Positions 47,637-59,028 are shown, counted from the stretch's first letter. The stretch is DNA of 64,000 nt from Clostridium zeae (GCF_017312485.1 NZ_BMBA01000001.1:882396-946395), one strand, 5' to 3'. Numbers and translations are program-made. The notes: generated by a model from the letters alone, not told the origin.

Positions 47637-50600
47637 TTAATTATTTAATAATATTTCATTTAGATCTTCTAGGCTTAAATCATTATCACCATAGTCAGAT
47701 AGTGTATTCTCTTTCTCTTTCTTATTCTTACAGTGCTCTGCAATTTTAATTACATTTTCTTTATATTTTTTTGATAATATCTCAATTTCTTCATAACCAT
47801 AAGAATTACTGCCAAAGTCAAACTGCATTTCCTTATTTACTGTCAAACCATTTATATTTATACTTTCATACATAAAGTTTAAAGGTGAGTTCTCATTACC
47901 TCTCTTCAAGTCCGAATACGTAAATATCCCTTTATTTTCATCCTGATTAAATTCACCAAGATAGTTAAAGCTAATTTCTGGCATAATCTTAAACTCTATA
48001 TCTTTCTTGTTTTCATCACTGGTTAAATATTTTAATATACTATATCCTACCCCTTTATTCGGAATGCGTCTTAACATCTCCTTAGTATTTTTAATACAGC
48101 TTGAAAGTTCATCAGCGTTATTCATATCTAAAACCACTGGATACATAGATGTAAACCATCCAATAGTTCTGTCAATCGAAGTGTTCACTAATATTTCTTC
48201 TCGCCCATGTCCTTCAAGGTTTACGGCTATATTATCAATACCTTTCCATTCTTTAAGTGTAATGCCAAGTGCGCAGAGCAATATGTCATTTATTTCTGTA
48301 TTATAAGCATGACTAGTCTTTCTTAAAATATCTTCTGTTTCATCTTTTGAAAAAGTTAGTTTAACTTCGCTATACTCACATTGAGATATACTATCTGTTG
48401 TGTCATCTTTAGTTAACATATCAATTTGCGTCTCTTCTACTTGCTTCCAATACTTCTTTTCTTTGAGAAACTCTTTACTATTAGCATAATTATTAAGTCT
48501 TTCAGCCCATTCTTTAAAAGAAATTGTTTTCAAAGGCAACTCAATTTCTCTATCTTCCTGTACACATAAATAAGAATTTTCCAAATCCTCTTGCAATATT
48601 CTCCATGACACTCCATCAATAATCATGTGATGCATCGCTATCAGAAGATAATCTTCTTTTTGAGTTTTGAAAATGGCTAGTTTAACTAAAATTCCTTTCT
48701 CCAAATCCATACTCTCTTGAATTCTATTTGATATTTGCTCTATTGTATTTTTGTAATGATTATCATTTTTCAAATCATAAACATCTAGAGTAAATATATC
48801 CTCTGAACTTTCTATTCCCCTATTTACTTGGATTACTTCTTCATCCTTCTTATATATCATCCTTAATGCATCATGATGCTCAACTATTTTAGCAAAAGCT
48901 TTCCTTAATATATCTTCATCAATCGAGCCTTTCTTCTCGAATATGTTAGACTGATTAAAGTGATTCTCTTCCAAAAATTTTTGTTCAAAGAACCATTTTT
49001 GTATAGGCGTAAATTGTACTATTCCTTCTACAATTTCTTGATTTATATCACTACTGATATCCTCAACTCTTGGACTCAGTTCCTTAATTGTTCTATACTT
49101 CATCAAATCTTTAACTTCCAAATTTAACTTATTTTGACGAAGCCTTGATACTATTTGTATAGACTTTATTGAATCGCCACCCAATTCATAATAGTTACTA
49201 TTTATTCCTACTTTCTTTACTCCTAGTACTGTCTGCCATATATCCACTAAAATTTCTTCTACTTTATCTCTTGGTGATTCATAATTTTCTTGTATTAAGC
49301 CACAGTTCTCTATATCTGGCAAAGCTTTCTTATCTACTTTTCCATTTGTCGTAATAGGTAATTTATCTAATGTACATATATAGCTTGGTATCATATACAT
49401 CGGCAGTTCATTAGCAAGCTCTTCTTTTATTGTAGAAGCTGCGATCTCCTCTTCAGCTGTTACATAGCTGCACAAGTAACTATTTCCATTGTCGTCTGTC
49501 CTTGCCACTACTACCGCTTCTTTTATGGCAGGTATCTTCAGCATCTGACTTTCTATTTCACCTATTTCTATCCTATAACCTCTTATCTTAACTTGATTAT
49601 CAATTCTACCTAGATATTCGATATTACCATCTGCAAGCCATCTTGCTAAATCTCCAGTCTTGTACATCTTTTTTCCAGGTTCAAAAGGATTATCAACAAA
49701 TTTCTCTCTTGTTAATTCCTCTCTGTTAATGTATCCTCTTGCCAGGTTATCCCCAGCTACACATAGCTCTCCTGGTACGCCTATTGGAGCTGTTTCACCG
49801 TCCTTTGACAGTATATATACGGAGGTGTTATGAATTGGTTTTCCTATAGGTATATTTTTATACTGCTTGTCCACAATAAAGCTTGTGCTTACTACTGTGT
49901 TTTCTGTTGGCCCATAGTTGTTAACTAGCTTATAATTTGTTTCCTTGTAGGTTTTAAGTTTATCCGCTCCTGTTAGCAACACTCTTAAAGACTTACTTTC
50001 AAAGTTTATAAACTGCTCACATACTTGAGTTGGAAGAAAGCTTATTGTTATACCTTTTTCGTTGTAGTATTCATGCAGTCTCTCTACATCTAACATTATG
50101 TCCTTTGGTATTATCTCTATGGCTGCTCCCTTTATTAAGTAAGGGAATATCTCCCATACAGAGGCATCAAATGCAAAGCCTGCATACTTCGTAGCCTTAT
50201 CCTTTTCGCTAACTTCATAATAGTCATTATGCCAGTTACATAAATTTACTAACGCTTTGTGCTCTACCATTACTCCCTTAGGATTTCCTGTTGTTCCTGA
50301 TGTATAGATAACATAGGCTAAGTTTTCCTCACAGCACACCTTGTCCAAGTTACTATTATCTCTTCCGTACAACTCTTTATCATCTAAGTTAATAGTCTCT
50401 CCACTAAAATCAACTTTTTCCATCAACTTTGTTTGCGTTAAAAGTAGCTTTGCATTACTATCAGTAAGCATATACTTTATTCTATCTTCTGGATATTCCG
50501 GATCTATTGGTAAGTAGGCTCCTCCTGACTTTAAAATTCCCATTATCCCAACTAGCATATCAACTGAGCGTTCCATCATTATTCCAACTATGCTCTCTGA

Positions 50601-53251
50601 ACTTATGCCTTTTTCTCTCAGTACTCTAGCTAATGAATTAGAACTTTCATTCAATTGTTTATAGGTCAAATTGCTGTTTTCATACCCTACAACTATATTT
50701 TCTGGAGTCTTAACTACTTGCTCCTCAAACAATTCTTGTATTGTTTTTCCTGATTCATAAGCTCTATTTGTAGCATTAAATTCATAAATAACCTTGTTCT
50801 TCTCTTCTTTACTCAACATATCTATCTCTGATAGCTTCACGTCAGATCGCTCTGCTACACAAGTTAATATGTTTACATAACTTGTAACCATTCTTTCTAT
50901 TGTGTCTTTCTTAAACAGATTTACACTATACTCAAGATTAAAATTTATGGTATTATCAACTTCAGTTGCTATTAAATTCAAATCAAACTTTGCAATATCA
51001 AGCTTTAATTCAGTAATTTTATACTTATTGTTTAATTCCATGTTTTCAACAACAAACATTACATCAAACATAGGATTTCTACTTGCATCTCTTTTTATAT
51101 TTAATTTTTCAATTAGATTCTGGTATTGGTATTCTTTATTTTCAAAATCACTTATTATGTTATTTTTAACTTCCTCTAAAAACTCTCTGTAAGCTTTACT
51201 TGATTTAGGATAGTTTCTAATAACAACTGTATTTACAAACATTCCGACAAGATTCTTCAGTTCTGCTTTTTCCCTTCCTGCTTCAACTGTTCCTATTACA
51301 ATGTCCTCTTGTCCACTATACTTTGATAACAAAACATTGAATGCTGAAAGTAAAACCATATATAAGGTAGTTCCTGTTTCCTTCGCTAGCTTTCTAAGCA
51401 TTGCTGTTAAATTTTCGTTGACATTAAAGTTTATTCTATGTCCTTCCACCATTCTTATTTTAGGTCTTTCATAATCAGTTATTAATTCTAGAACAGGAAC
51501 ATCATCCTCAAATTTCTTTAACCAATACTGTTCTTGTATTTTTAAAGCTTCTTGTTGCTCTTTACTATTTTGCCATTCAGAATAATCTTTGTACTGAATC
51601 TTTAATTCCTCTAATTTACCACCTTCGTAATAATTCTCAAGCTCACTCATAATTATTGAACTTGATACCCCATCTACTGCAATATGATGAAAGTCAACAA
51701 TCAGTTTATAGTCTCTCTCACCAAGCTTTACCAGTTCACTTCTTAACAATGGTGCTTTATTTAAATCAAATGGTTTTATAAAATTCTCTATTTCACTTTT
51801 TAAATTTTCATTATTTAACTCTTTATATTTAAAATCTAAGTTCCAATTATCTAATATTTTTTGAACCACTACTCCATCTATAATCTCAAAACTTGTTCTT
51901 AATGATTCATGCCTACTTATAAGCTTGTTTAGAGCAGCTTCAATTTTATTTTTATCAATGTTTTCTTCCATTTCTATCATTATAGGCAGATTGTATTCGA
52001 GGCTATCTTTATTCAACTGCCATGAAATATACATTCTTGCTTCAGCAGAAGATGCCTTGTAATACTTCTTCTCTTTACATATTTGTATTTCTTCATATTT
52101 CTTTTTATCTTGTTTTTCAATAAAGCGTGCTAAAGATTTTATATTAGAATTATTAAATAAATTCTTTACATTAATCTCTCTTTCAAATTTCCTTCTAATT
52201 TCCGAAACCACTACTCCAGCTTTTAGTGAATGCCCACCTAAATCAAAGAAATCATCCATGATCCCAATGTTTTTCACCCCTAAAACCTTTTGCCATATTT
52301 GAGCCAATGCAGTCTCAGTCTCATTACTTGGTGCTATATACTCCTGCTGAATAAGATTAGCATAGTCTACTTCTGGAAGATTTTTGGTATCAATTTTACC
52401 ATTTACGGTAAGTGGCATTTTATCAAGCTTTACATAATAAGAAGGCATCATATATCCTGGCAACTTATTCTTAATCTGAGCCTTAATATTTGATAATTGT
52501 GTTTCCGATTCACCTTTGTTAAATACAAGGTATGCTATAAGTTTTAGTTCTCCATTAGCATCCTTTCTGGCTATTACTGAGCTTTCTTTAATTTCATAGC
52601 ACTTATTTAATGCACTTTCAATTTCACCTAACTCTATTCTAAAGCCTCTTATTTTAACTTGATTATCTATTCTTCCTATATACTCAATATTCCCATCTGG
52701 CAGCCATTTTACTAAATCACCAGTCTTATACATTTTAATTCCTTTAATAAAAGGATTATCGATAAACTTTTCATTAGTTAATTCTTCCTTGTTCAAATAC
52801 CCCAGCGCTAGACTATCTCCTGATACACATAGTTCTCCAGCTACACCAATTGGTAACAATTCCTTATTCTTATTTATTATATAGACACTCAGATTATTTA
52901 TTGGTTTACCAATAGGCACACTTGCCAACTTTTCAACGCTACTTTCGTATTTCCAAAGGGTTGTGCAAACTGTAGTTTCTGTTGGTCCATATCCATTTAT
53001 ATAATCTAGTTTGTTGCTCCACATGTTCAATAACTTTTTATCTATAACCGAACCTGCAGTTAACAGTATTCTTAAAGATTTTACTCTGTCATGATTTAGA
53101 TTATTTACATACATAGGAGGTAAATTAGCAATTGTTATATTATTATTGCTCAAATAGTCCTCAAATCTTTCATAGTCACTTATAGTATCTTTTGAAAGAA
53201 TGTGCAATTCAGCTCCATTAAATAATGACATAAAAATTTCCCAAACAGACG
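47637..53251 (-). CDS. NRPS1, exon 2: A1 (rest)-PCP1-C2-A2-PCP2-E2
   Basis: This is the larger part of NRPS1. After splicing it continues from 54085 in frame: one base from exon 1 plus CG here make the Ala codon, then SVWEIFMSLFNGAEL follows. The spliced protein has 2,299 residues. A1 pocket residues read DAWNLAGVC, nearest to aromatic codes such as that of GrsA. PCP1 is LGGHSL (~770). C2 has HHIAVDG (~950). A2 reads DAWFLGNVV (Leu). PCP2 is GGDSIK. The E domain has HHMIIDGVSW and DRTIGWFTSMYP, so residue 2 should be D-Leu. The tail LSDYGDNDLSLEDLNEIL matches internal E-C linkers of NRPS2 and should be the donor docking piece. An in-frame ATG at 53315 lies inside the intron and is not a start. 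Confidence 0.93.
49580..50910 (-). repeat. Near-identical Leu A-domain block, copy in NRPS1
   Basis: Matches 28930-30235 almost base for base, including silent positions, up to the segment encoding the end of the preceding C domain (ITSYVNILTCVAERSDVKL or VTSYVNIL). This suggests recent copying or gene conversion. Confidence 0.85.
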
Positions 53252-54084
53252 ATAGGAATAGGTAAGACTTTGATTTAATCTCTATCTTTTCCCCTCCCTC
53301 ACACAGTGCATGCAACTTTCATCGCACACTGCGTTCCATCAATGTACTAATAACTTTCTTAAGTAAGTAATCCATTTTTGATTTAAAAAGTTTAACAATA
53401 TAACTACTTTCTTCAAAACACTTATGTATTGATTACTTTAAAATTATAAAACATTGACTTGTGGCTATCCCTCCACTAGCTTTCACTAGCTTCAACAGTA
53501 CTGTGCCACTACTTTCACTGATATAAAAGCAAGTTATAGATTCTCCTTTCCTTGCTACCACGTCTCAGGAAATAAGTCCTCAGTGTTATCAGCTTACCAC
53601 GTTCCAATAATCTTATCCTTACATATGTCCTTAGGTAATTCTTCTAGACCTGCTTGCTAGCTATTTAAATAGCACATACTGCCTATAACAGTATAAGGAT
53701 TTTCATAACGATGCCTCTTACTTGTCCTCACAAACACTACCTTTTGGTAATAGAGCATTTCTACCCTTTCTCATTTTAGATCTGTACATTCAGAATTTCG
53801 TCAGCTTCATTAAGAAGCATTCTTACCATAGACATTTTATGGACTCCCGACCTATCTTATACTCGACCACCTCTGGTTCGCTTTTCCTTGGCTTCTGCCA
53901 TTAGGATATAATCTCAGCCGACTTTACCGAGCTTATAACAATTTCATTCCTATTAATAAAACCGCTATTCGGAATCTCAGAGAAAGCCCTTCAAGACGTT
54001 ACTCTATCATTTGACTTTTCAGATTATCAGTTCATTAACTATATAAGTTAATGGCCAAACTTTTCAATTAGCAACGTGTCGCAC
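53252..54084 (-). mobile_element. ORF-less group II intron interrupting the NRPS1 A1 domain
   Basis: On the minus strand the element begins GTGCGAC (54084-54078), the conserved 5' start of bacterial group II introns. It carries a domain V and domain VI just before the 3' end and ends in AT (consensus AY). It is 833 nt and visibly less AT-rich than its surroundings. No reverse-transcriptase frame is present, and domain IV appears to be a short AT-rich loop. Exact removal joins GATG to CGTCTGTTTGG, giving F-D-A-S-V-W-E-I-F, the normal A3/A4 core. Frame arithmetic (1,285 + 5,615 = 6,900 bases) is exact. Splicing, or help from a maturase elsewhere, is required for a functional first module. Confidence 0.93.
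53299..53336 (-). ncRNA. Group II intron domain V
   Basis: On the minus strand CGCAGTGTGCGAT, a GAAA tetraloop, then GTTGCATGCACTGTG form the ~34-nt domain V hairpin with the characteristic two-base bulge (AT) on the 3' strand. The catalytic triad appears to be CGC instead of the commoner AGC. Domain VI follows at 53252-53298 with an unpaired A candidate in CTTACCTATTCC. Confidence 0.88.
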
Positions 54085-55369
54085 CATCGAATGAAAAACT
54101 TGCAAACTGTATTATCTTATCTTCTTTATTTACTTTCATGTAGTCTCTAAATGTAATCTTTAGATTATTTAAACCTTTATGAGTAAGCATTACCCCCTTT
54201 GGTTTTCCTGTTGTTCCTGATGTGTAGATGATATAAGCTAAATCATCTGCCACACTTATATCATTAAGATTACTAATTTCGTTTGAATATACATTGTCAT
54301 CATCTAAAAATAAAGTTTTCTCAACATAATCAACCTTATCCTTTAAACTCTTTTGAGTTAATAAGATGCTCGCTTTGCTGTCAGATAGAATATAATCAAT
54401 TCTGTCCTTGGGATATTCTGAATCAATAGGTAGGTATGCGCCACCAGATTTTACAACAGCAAGCACTCCTACTAACATTTCTAGAGATCTTTCTATCATT
54501 ATTCCAACAATAGTACCTGCTTTTACACCTTTTTCTCTCAAGGTTCTTGCAAGTCTGTTAGCTTTTTCGTTTAATTCTCTATAAGTTAATTTCTTATCTT
54601 CAAATACTACTGCTATATTATTAGGTGTTCTTTCCACTTGTTCTTCCAATAAATTTTTAGTTGTCTTCTTCATATCATACTGTATTTTAGTATTATTAAA
54701 TTCATATAGTATCTTTTTCTTTTCTTCTTCATCCAATATTTGTATATCAATTATATTTATTTCTGGATTCTTAATTATGCAATTTAATATGTTTTGCATG
54801 TGCTTATATAACCCATATATATATTCTTTGCTATATAAATCCGTATTGTAACCGATTGTAACATTTACCTTATCATTCTCTTCATCAAATAATAGAATTA
54901 AATTATTATCAAATTCACTTATATCAATGCCTGAATTAATTATATTAGAACCAATTAGCATATCACTTAAGTATGATTTTTCATTCAACTGCTCATTTCT
55001 AATACCGTTCTTTACATTGTTATTGTATATACTCTCTATAGTGTTTTTTACATCTTCAAAAAGTTTTAAAAATTGACTTTCAATACTCATGTCATTCCTT
55101 ATAAAAAACACATCGCTTTCTTCTTGGTTTAAATTTTCATAAGTATCAGTTTTCACTAAACCTAGTATCAAATCTTCATTACTTGTATATTTCTTTAAAA
55201 GAATAATTACTATTGATATTTGTAATGCAAAAGTTGATAATTTGGATTCTTCTATCATTTTATTATTGTAAAATCTTATCTTATCTATAAGTTCAAACTT
55301 AATTACATCTTTTTTATTTTTACTTCTACAATCTTCGACATTTATATTTTTTAATAAATTTCTACTCAA
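54085..55369 (-). CDS. NRPS1, exon 1: (half-C)-A1 N-terminal part
   Basis: This exon encodes residues 1-428 and the first base of codon 429. Residues ~1-225 resemble only the C-terminal lobe of a condensation domain, with no HHxxxDG, so no fatty-acid starter C domain is present and synthesis probably begins on A1. A1 starts at about 240 (LLEEQVERTPNNIAVVFEDK), with LTYRELNEKANRLA, YLPIDSEYPKDRI and the P-loop YTSGTTGKPKGVM. It is cut after FASFSFD at the intron. Unspliced, it would stop four codons later as GATRC. The start is a TTG at 55369 with GGTGGGAG five bases upstream. Confidence 0.92.
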
Positions 55370-56599
55370 TCATTCTCCCACCTTTTCATCTAAAATGTCC
55401 CGTAGTCAAAATTAAAAAAACATTAATTTAATTAACATTAGTATTTAAACTTCCTTTTGCTTATGCACATCTATTCCGCTGAACTGATAAAATACTTACG
55501 GAAACCATTAGTATATATACTATCTCTTAAGTAAATGAACTTTTGATTTAATGTTATCATTTTATAAACTTAGAAAATATTGTTAATAAGAATTCCAGCA
55601 ACATAGAAATAAATAGTAGAACTTTAAGTCACAGAATTATTTAATTAAGTAATTCATTTAACATATTAATGAACTCTAATTATGAAAACACTTATATCCA
55701 TATAGCTTTAGAGTTGTTTTTTCAATTTGTCTTTAGATAATCCCTTTATGTTATTACATACAAAATTGCGTAAATTTATAAACCTAATAGTAAAATAGCT
55801 TAGGTTTAACCTATTTAATCTTCTAATGCAGTTAACTTTTATAAGTGCATTTAAAATAACTCTCCTCTAAATCTAACCTCCTTAAAAGATTCTCTTGTAT
55901 AGTGATTTAGTTTGTTTACTTCTTATCACTAGAATAATCTGTGAACTATGCTAACAGTTTCTTGCCATGCAAAACTGTAAATAAAAACAGTTAATTTTCA
56001 ATTTAAGTATTTTTATGAATAATTTTTAAAAATTCTAAGCATAGCGTTATAACAAAAGGGATAAATCCTTCTCCTTTTGCATGTTTTAACATTTTTAAGT
56101 TTATAATTTTGCACTTCCATCTTGTTCATATATTGAATATATTCAATTATTTTGCAAATTCATTATACTGTAAATTCTTCTAACAAATCACTTTTAACTC
56201 ATAAATGCACACTTTCGTGACATAAACGTATTTATTAACACTTTTTTAAAGCATATATGCACAAAATATCACCTTAATAGTTACTCAATAATTTTTTTCA
56301 CTAATTATATATACTTAAGTCACTAAAAATTCTTTAGCACACTAAGAAAACACATATTTTTATCATAAGACTCATTTTTATTTTGTAATATTATATTATC
56401 TATTTTTATCCCCATGGATTTATAGTGCATATATATACAAAAGCTATATTAAGTGGATTCTAGATTGATTTGTAACTTTTATGTAAAATATAATTTATGC
56501 CTAAAGTTTACTCATAAGCAAAAATAGAATTCACAAATAGTATCACAACTACAGTTTTATCGTGAATAATAGTTACTTTTTTTATAATGTGCTTTCTTT
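55370..56599. other. 1.2-kb non-coding region upstream of NRPS1
   Basis: No gene or mobile element was recognised. It must hold the promoter of the giant operon. TAGTATATATACTA (55509-55522) is a perfect 14-bp palindrome containing a TATACT, with no clear -35. AACTCTAA (near 55672) and TTAGAGTT (near 55713) can pair, followed by TTTTTT on the plus strand. The length is unusual for this compact genome. Confidence 0.5.
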
Positions 56600-56672
56600 T
56601 ATATAAAAAAGCCACATTTAATTACTAATAACATCGATATATTATCGAATAATTAACAATTAAATATGGCTT
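56600..56672 (-). terminator. Terminator of the CPBP protease gene
   Basis: Read on the minus strand, AAGCCATATTTAATT (56672-56658) pairs with AATTAAATGTGGCTT (56623-56609), followed by TTTTTTATAT. It separates the resistance-type genes from the NRPS operon. Confidence 0.8.
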
Positions 56673-56693
56673 GAAAACTTTTTTTATATTATG

Positions 56694-57548
56694 CTAATAA
56701 ATACTATCTATAACTTTCTTTTTATTTTTTATTTTTTTATCTAGTATCACCAGTGCTGTAGCTGTAATTAAATTTATAACTGAATATACAATAAATATTA
56801 TAATTGATAACTGATCTGATGTTATATTTGGATTAAGTTCAATTATGATAACGCTTATTTGTCCTGGATTAATTAAAGAAGTCAAAAAATTTGTTGTAAA
56901 ATGTAACCCTATTGATACATATAATGATTGGGTTATAATATAACAATATCCAAGTACTATTCCCATTATGAATATATACGCGAGTGCAGTTAAAGAGCCA
57001 TATCTTGAGAAGTGCGGTAGCGAAAATATTAAGGAACTTACTATAACCGCAAAGGTTTTGCCTTTATATTTATTTAGATAGTTTAATAATACTCCTCTAA
57101 AAAATATTTCTTCACAAACTGCAGCAAAAATAGCCATAATAAAGACATTGAATACAAAATCAATAAGAACATTTGTTGGATAGTGCCCAAATCCACTTCC
57201 TTCATATTTTGCATATCCCATAATGTACAAAGCAATCATTAATACAGAAAAGTTTAATATTCCAAATATCATACCTGATAAAATATATTTTAGTTTCTTG
57301 TTGCTGCAATCCAATCCTATTGAATCCATGGTAAATTTTCCGTTGTTATATATTTTAATAGTTAAGTACTGAATAAACACAATCATTGATTCTAAAAGTG
57401 TGTTCACTATCGGAGAACTGTTAAATATCGCAATATTTCTCATTCTTCCATACCGTGTTATTATCCCCAATATAATACTTCCTATAATTGTTAATGTTAT
57501 TGATGTAAAAATTATTTTTAGATTCTTATTTAATTTAGTATTTATCAT
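56694..57548 (-). CDS. CPBP family intramembrane metalloprotease
   Basis: The 284-residue membrane protein has about eight hydrophobic segments. The conserved CPBP (Abi/CAAX protease-like) motifs are present: EE...R in AAVCEEIFFRGVLLN, FSLPH and HFTTN in GLHFTTNFL, which supply the metal ligands. Members cleave membrane-embedded substrates, and several serve in bacteriocin self-immunity or peptide maturation. ATG 57548 is preceded by AAGGAG at six bases; the ATG at 57569 has none. Position beside the NRPS cluster and serine hydrolase suggests a role in immunity or processing (inference). Confidence 0.87.
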   Translation of the reverse strand: MINTKLNKNLKIIFTSITLTIIGSIILGIITRYGRMRNIAIFNSSPIVNTLLESMIVFIQYLTIKIYNNGKFTMDSIGLDCSNKKLKYILSGMIFGILNFSVLMIALYIMGYAKYEGSGFGHYPTNVLIDFVFNVFIMAIFAAVCEEIFFRGVLLNYLNKYKGKTFAVIVSSLIFSLPHFSRYGSLTALAYIFIMGIVLGYCYIITQSLYVSIGLHFTTNFLTSLINPGQISVIIIELNPNITSDQLSIIIFIVYSVINLITATALVILDKKIKNKKKVIDSIY

Positions 57549-57606
57549 TAAACTCTCCTTCAAAATCATTTTTTAATGTCTGTTATCCCTACTAACATAC
57601 TTATAT

Positions 57607-59028
57607 CTAATGCTTAATCAACATAAATATTTTTACTAAGCCAGAAATTAATAATGCGATTGGTAAAACCATTACAGTAGCTATTACATCTGGCATCCAC
57701 TTAGCAGGTCCATTAAATAAATTACATACACCTCTCACTCCCAAAATATAAACGGCAATAGGTATAATAAAATTAATGAATATTACCTTAACCACTTCCG
57801 CTTGGACTTGAATATCAATAAATTCGAAGTCTTTAACCCACCTTACCAATGATACTAATTCAACTATTGATAAAACAAAAAATATAACTAATAATATATT
57901 CATTATTGGTCGTAAAGAGCTTCTAATATAATTATCTTGTTTATTTCCTTCAGCTATATTCATAACTCCACGAGCTATATAGTCGTAACTTGCTAAATTA
58001 TCACTTGTATTAAAGAGCATAACAACTCCTATTTTTTTAGTTTTGTCAATAAATAAATCAGACCAAAAATTCTCTGACTCGCCATTATGCCACACATAGT
58101 CTGAATCGCTAACCCATCCCATACCATAATAATTTCCACGACCAAAATAAACAATCTTACTATGCATTTTCTCTAACAAACTTTCGCTTATTACTGGTTG
58201 CTTATTATAAATTCCACTGTTAAGATTGGCAATTAAGTAATGGCACATATCTTCAGCTGAAGATATAATGTAACCGCATGGAATACTAGCAATATGTTCT
58301 CTTTGATTTATAGGAATTTTAAACATAAAACTAGAGAAATACCCAGTTGCAAGTCCATTTTTTTTAGCCTCATCTTGCGAAGTATAGCTATTATTCATTT
58401 GAAGTGGTAAAAAAACATTTTTTTCTATATATTCACTGTAAGATACTCCTGATACTTTTTGTATGACTTCGCCTAAGATAGAATATCCTATATTAGAGTA
58501 TTGAAAAGTAGCATTGACAGGTTTAGTTATATTTGTATCTTTTAATTTTTTCACAAATTCCTCCAAAGGAATATCATCTTTTATTAATTCATCATAGTTT
58601 GTCATATTACTTAATCCGCTTGTATGTGTTAACAAATTTCTGATAGTTATTTTCTCAGTTGCTTCTTTATCTTTTACTTGAAACCAAGGTAAATACTGTT
58701 TAACAGGTTTATCTATATCAAGTTTTCCGCTTTCATAAAGTTGCATTATAGCTAGAGCTGTAAATGATTTACTTACCGATCCTAAAATAAACGGTGTTTT
58801 TTCTGTAACTAAATCACCTTTTTCATTTGCTTTTCCATACCCCTTCAAATATATAATCTTATTATCTTTAACAATACCAAGCGAAACCCCTGGTATTTTT
58901 TCTTTTCCCATTCTTATTTTTATATAATTATCTATACTATTAGTATCCAAGTCATTATCTGAAGCTTTTGCTATATATGAATTTGAAACTAATAAAATAA
59001 ATATAATGCAAAAAATAGCGTATCTAAT
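57607..59028 (-). CDS. Secreted, membrane-anchored serine hydrolase (class C beta-lactamase-like), apparent ATT start
   Basis: Counting from an in-frame TTG at 58950, the catalytic motifs are S58-V-S-K61 (SxxK) in LGSVSKSF, YSN in FQYSNIGYSILG and HNG in VWHNGES, the class C beta-lactamase/DD-peptidase set. Two or three membrane segments follow at about 335-447. Upstream of the TTG the frame stays open through a perfect signal peptide (RYAIFCIIFILLVSNSYI then AKAS). The only start with a good site is ATT at 59028, six bases after GGAGGG, so a rare ATT initiation is likely. Such enzymes hydrolyse peptides or esters, and in NRPS loci they can cleave prodrug peptides or confer resistance (inference). 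Confidence 0.82.
   Translation of the reverse strand: MRYAIFCIIFILLVSNSYIAKASDNDLDTNSIDNYIKIRMGKEKIPGVSLGIVKDNKIIYLKGYGKANEKGDLVTEKTPFILGSVSKSFTALAIMQLYESGKLDIDKPVKQYLPWFQVKDKEATEKITIRNLLTHTSGLSNMTNYDELIKDDIPLEEFVKKLKDTNITKPVNATFQYSNIGYSILGEVIQKVSGVSYSEYIEKNVFLPLQMNNSYTSQDEAKKNGLATGYFSSFMFKIPINQREHIASIPCGYIISSAEDMCHYLIANLNSGIYNKQPVISESLLEKMHSKIVYFGRGNYYGMGWVSDSDYVWHNGESENFWSDLFIDKTKKIGVVMLFNTSDNLASYDYIARGVMNIAEGNKQDNYIRSSLRPIMNILLVIFFVLSIVELVSLVRWVKDFEFIDIQVQAEVVKVIFINFIIPIAVYILGVRGVCNLFNGPAKWMPDVIATVMVLPIALLISGLVKIFMLIKH

Noticed and set aside
53252-53315. Protein start at 53315 (MHALCEGG...) as the beginning of a separate NRPS gene
   Set aside because: The first 22 codons lie in intron domains V and VI, there is no ribosome-binding site, and the A domain would lack its N-terminal half.
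53722-53904. Short plus-strand reading frame inside the intron
   Set aside because: It lies in the structured domains, resembles no reverse transcriptase and has no ribosome-binding site.
55672-55720. Terminator in the NRPS1 upstream region
   Set aside because: The stem is only about 8 bp with a long loop, and the T-run is on the plus strand, where no gene lies upstream.
57607-58950. True beta-lactamase conferring penicillin resistance
   Set aside because: The motifs fit a broad serine-hydrolase family and the added membrane domain argues against a standard soluble beta-lactamase.
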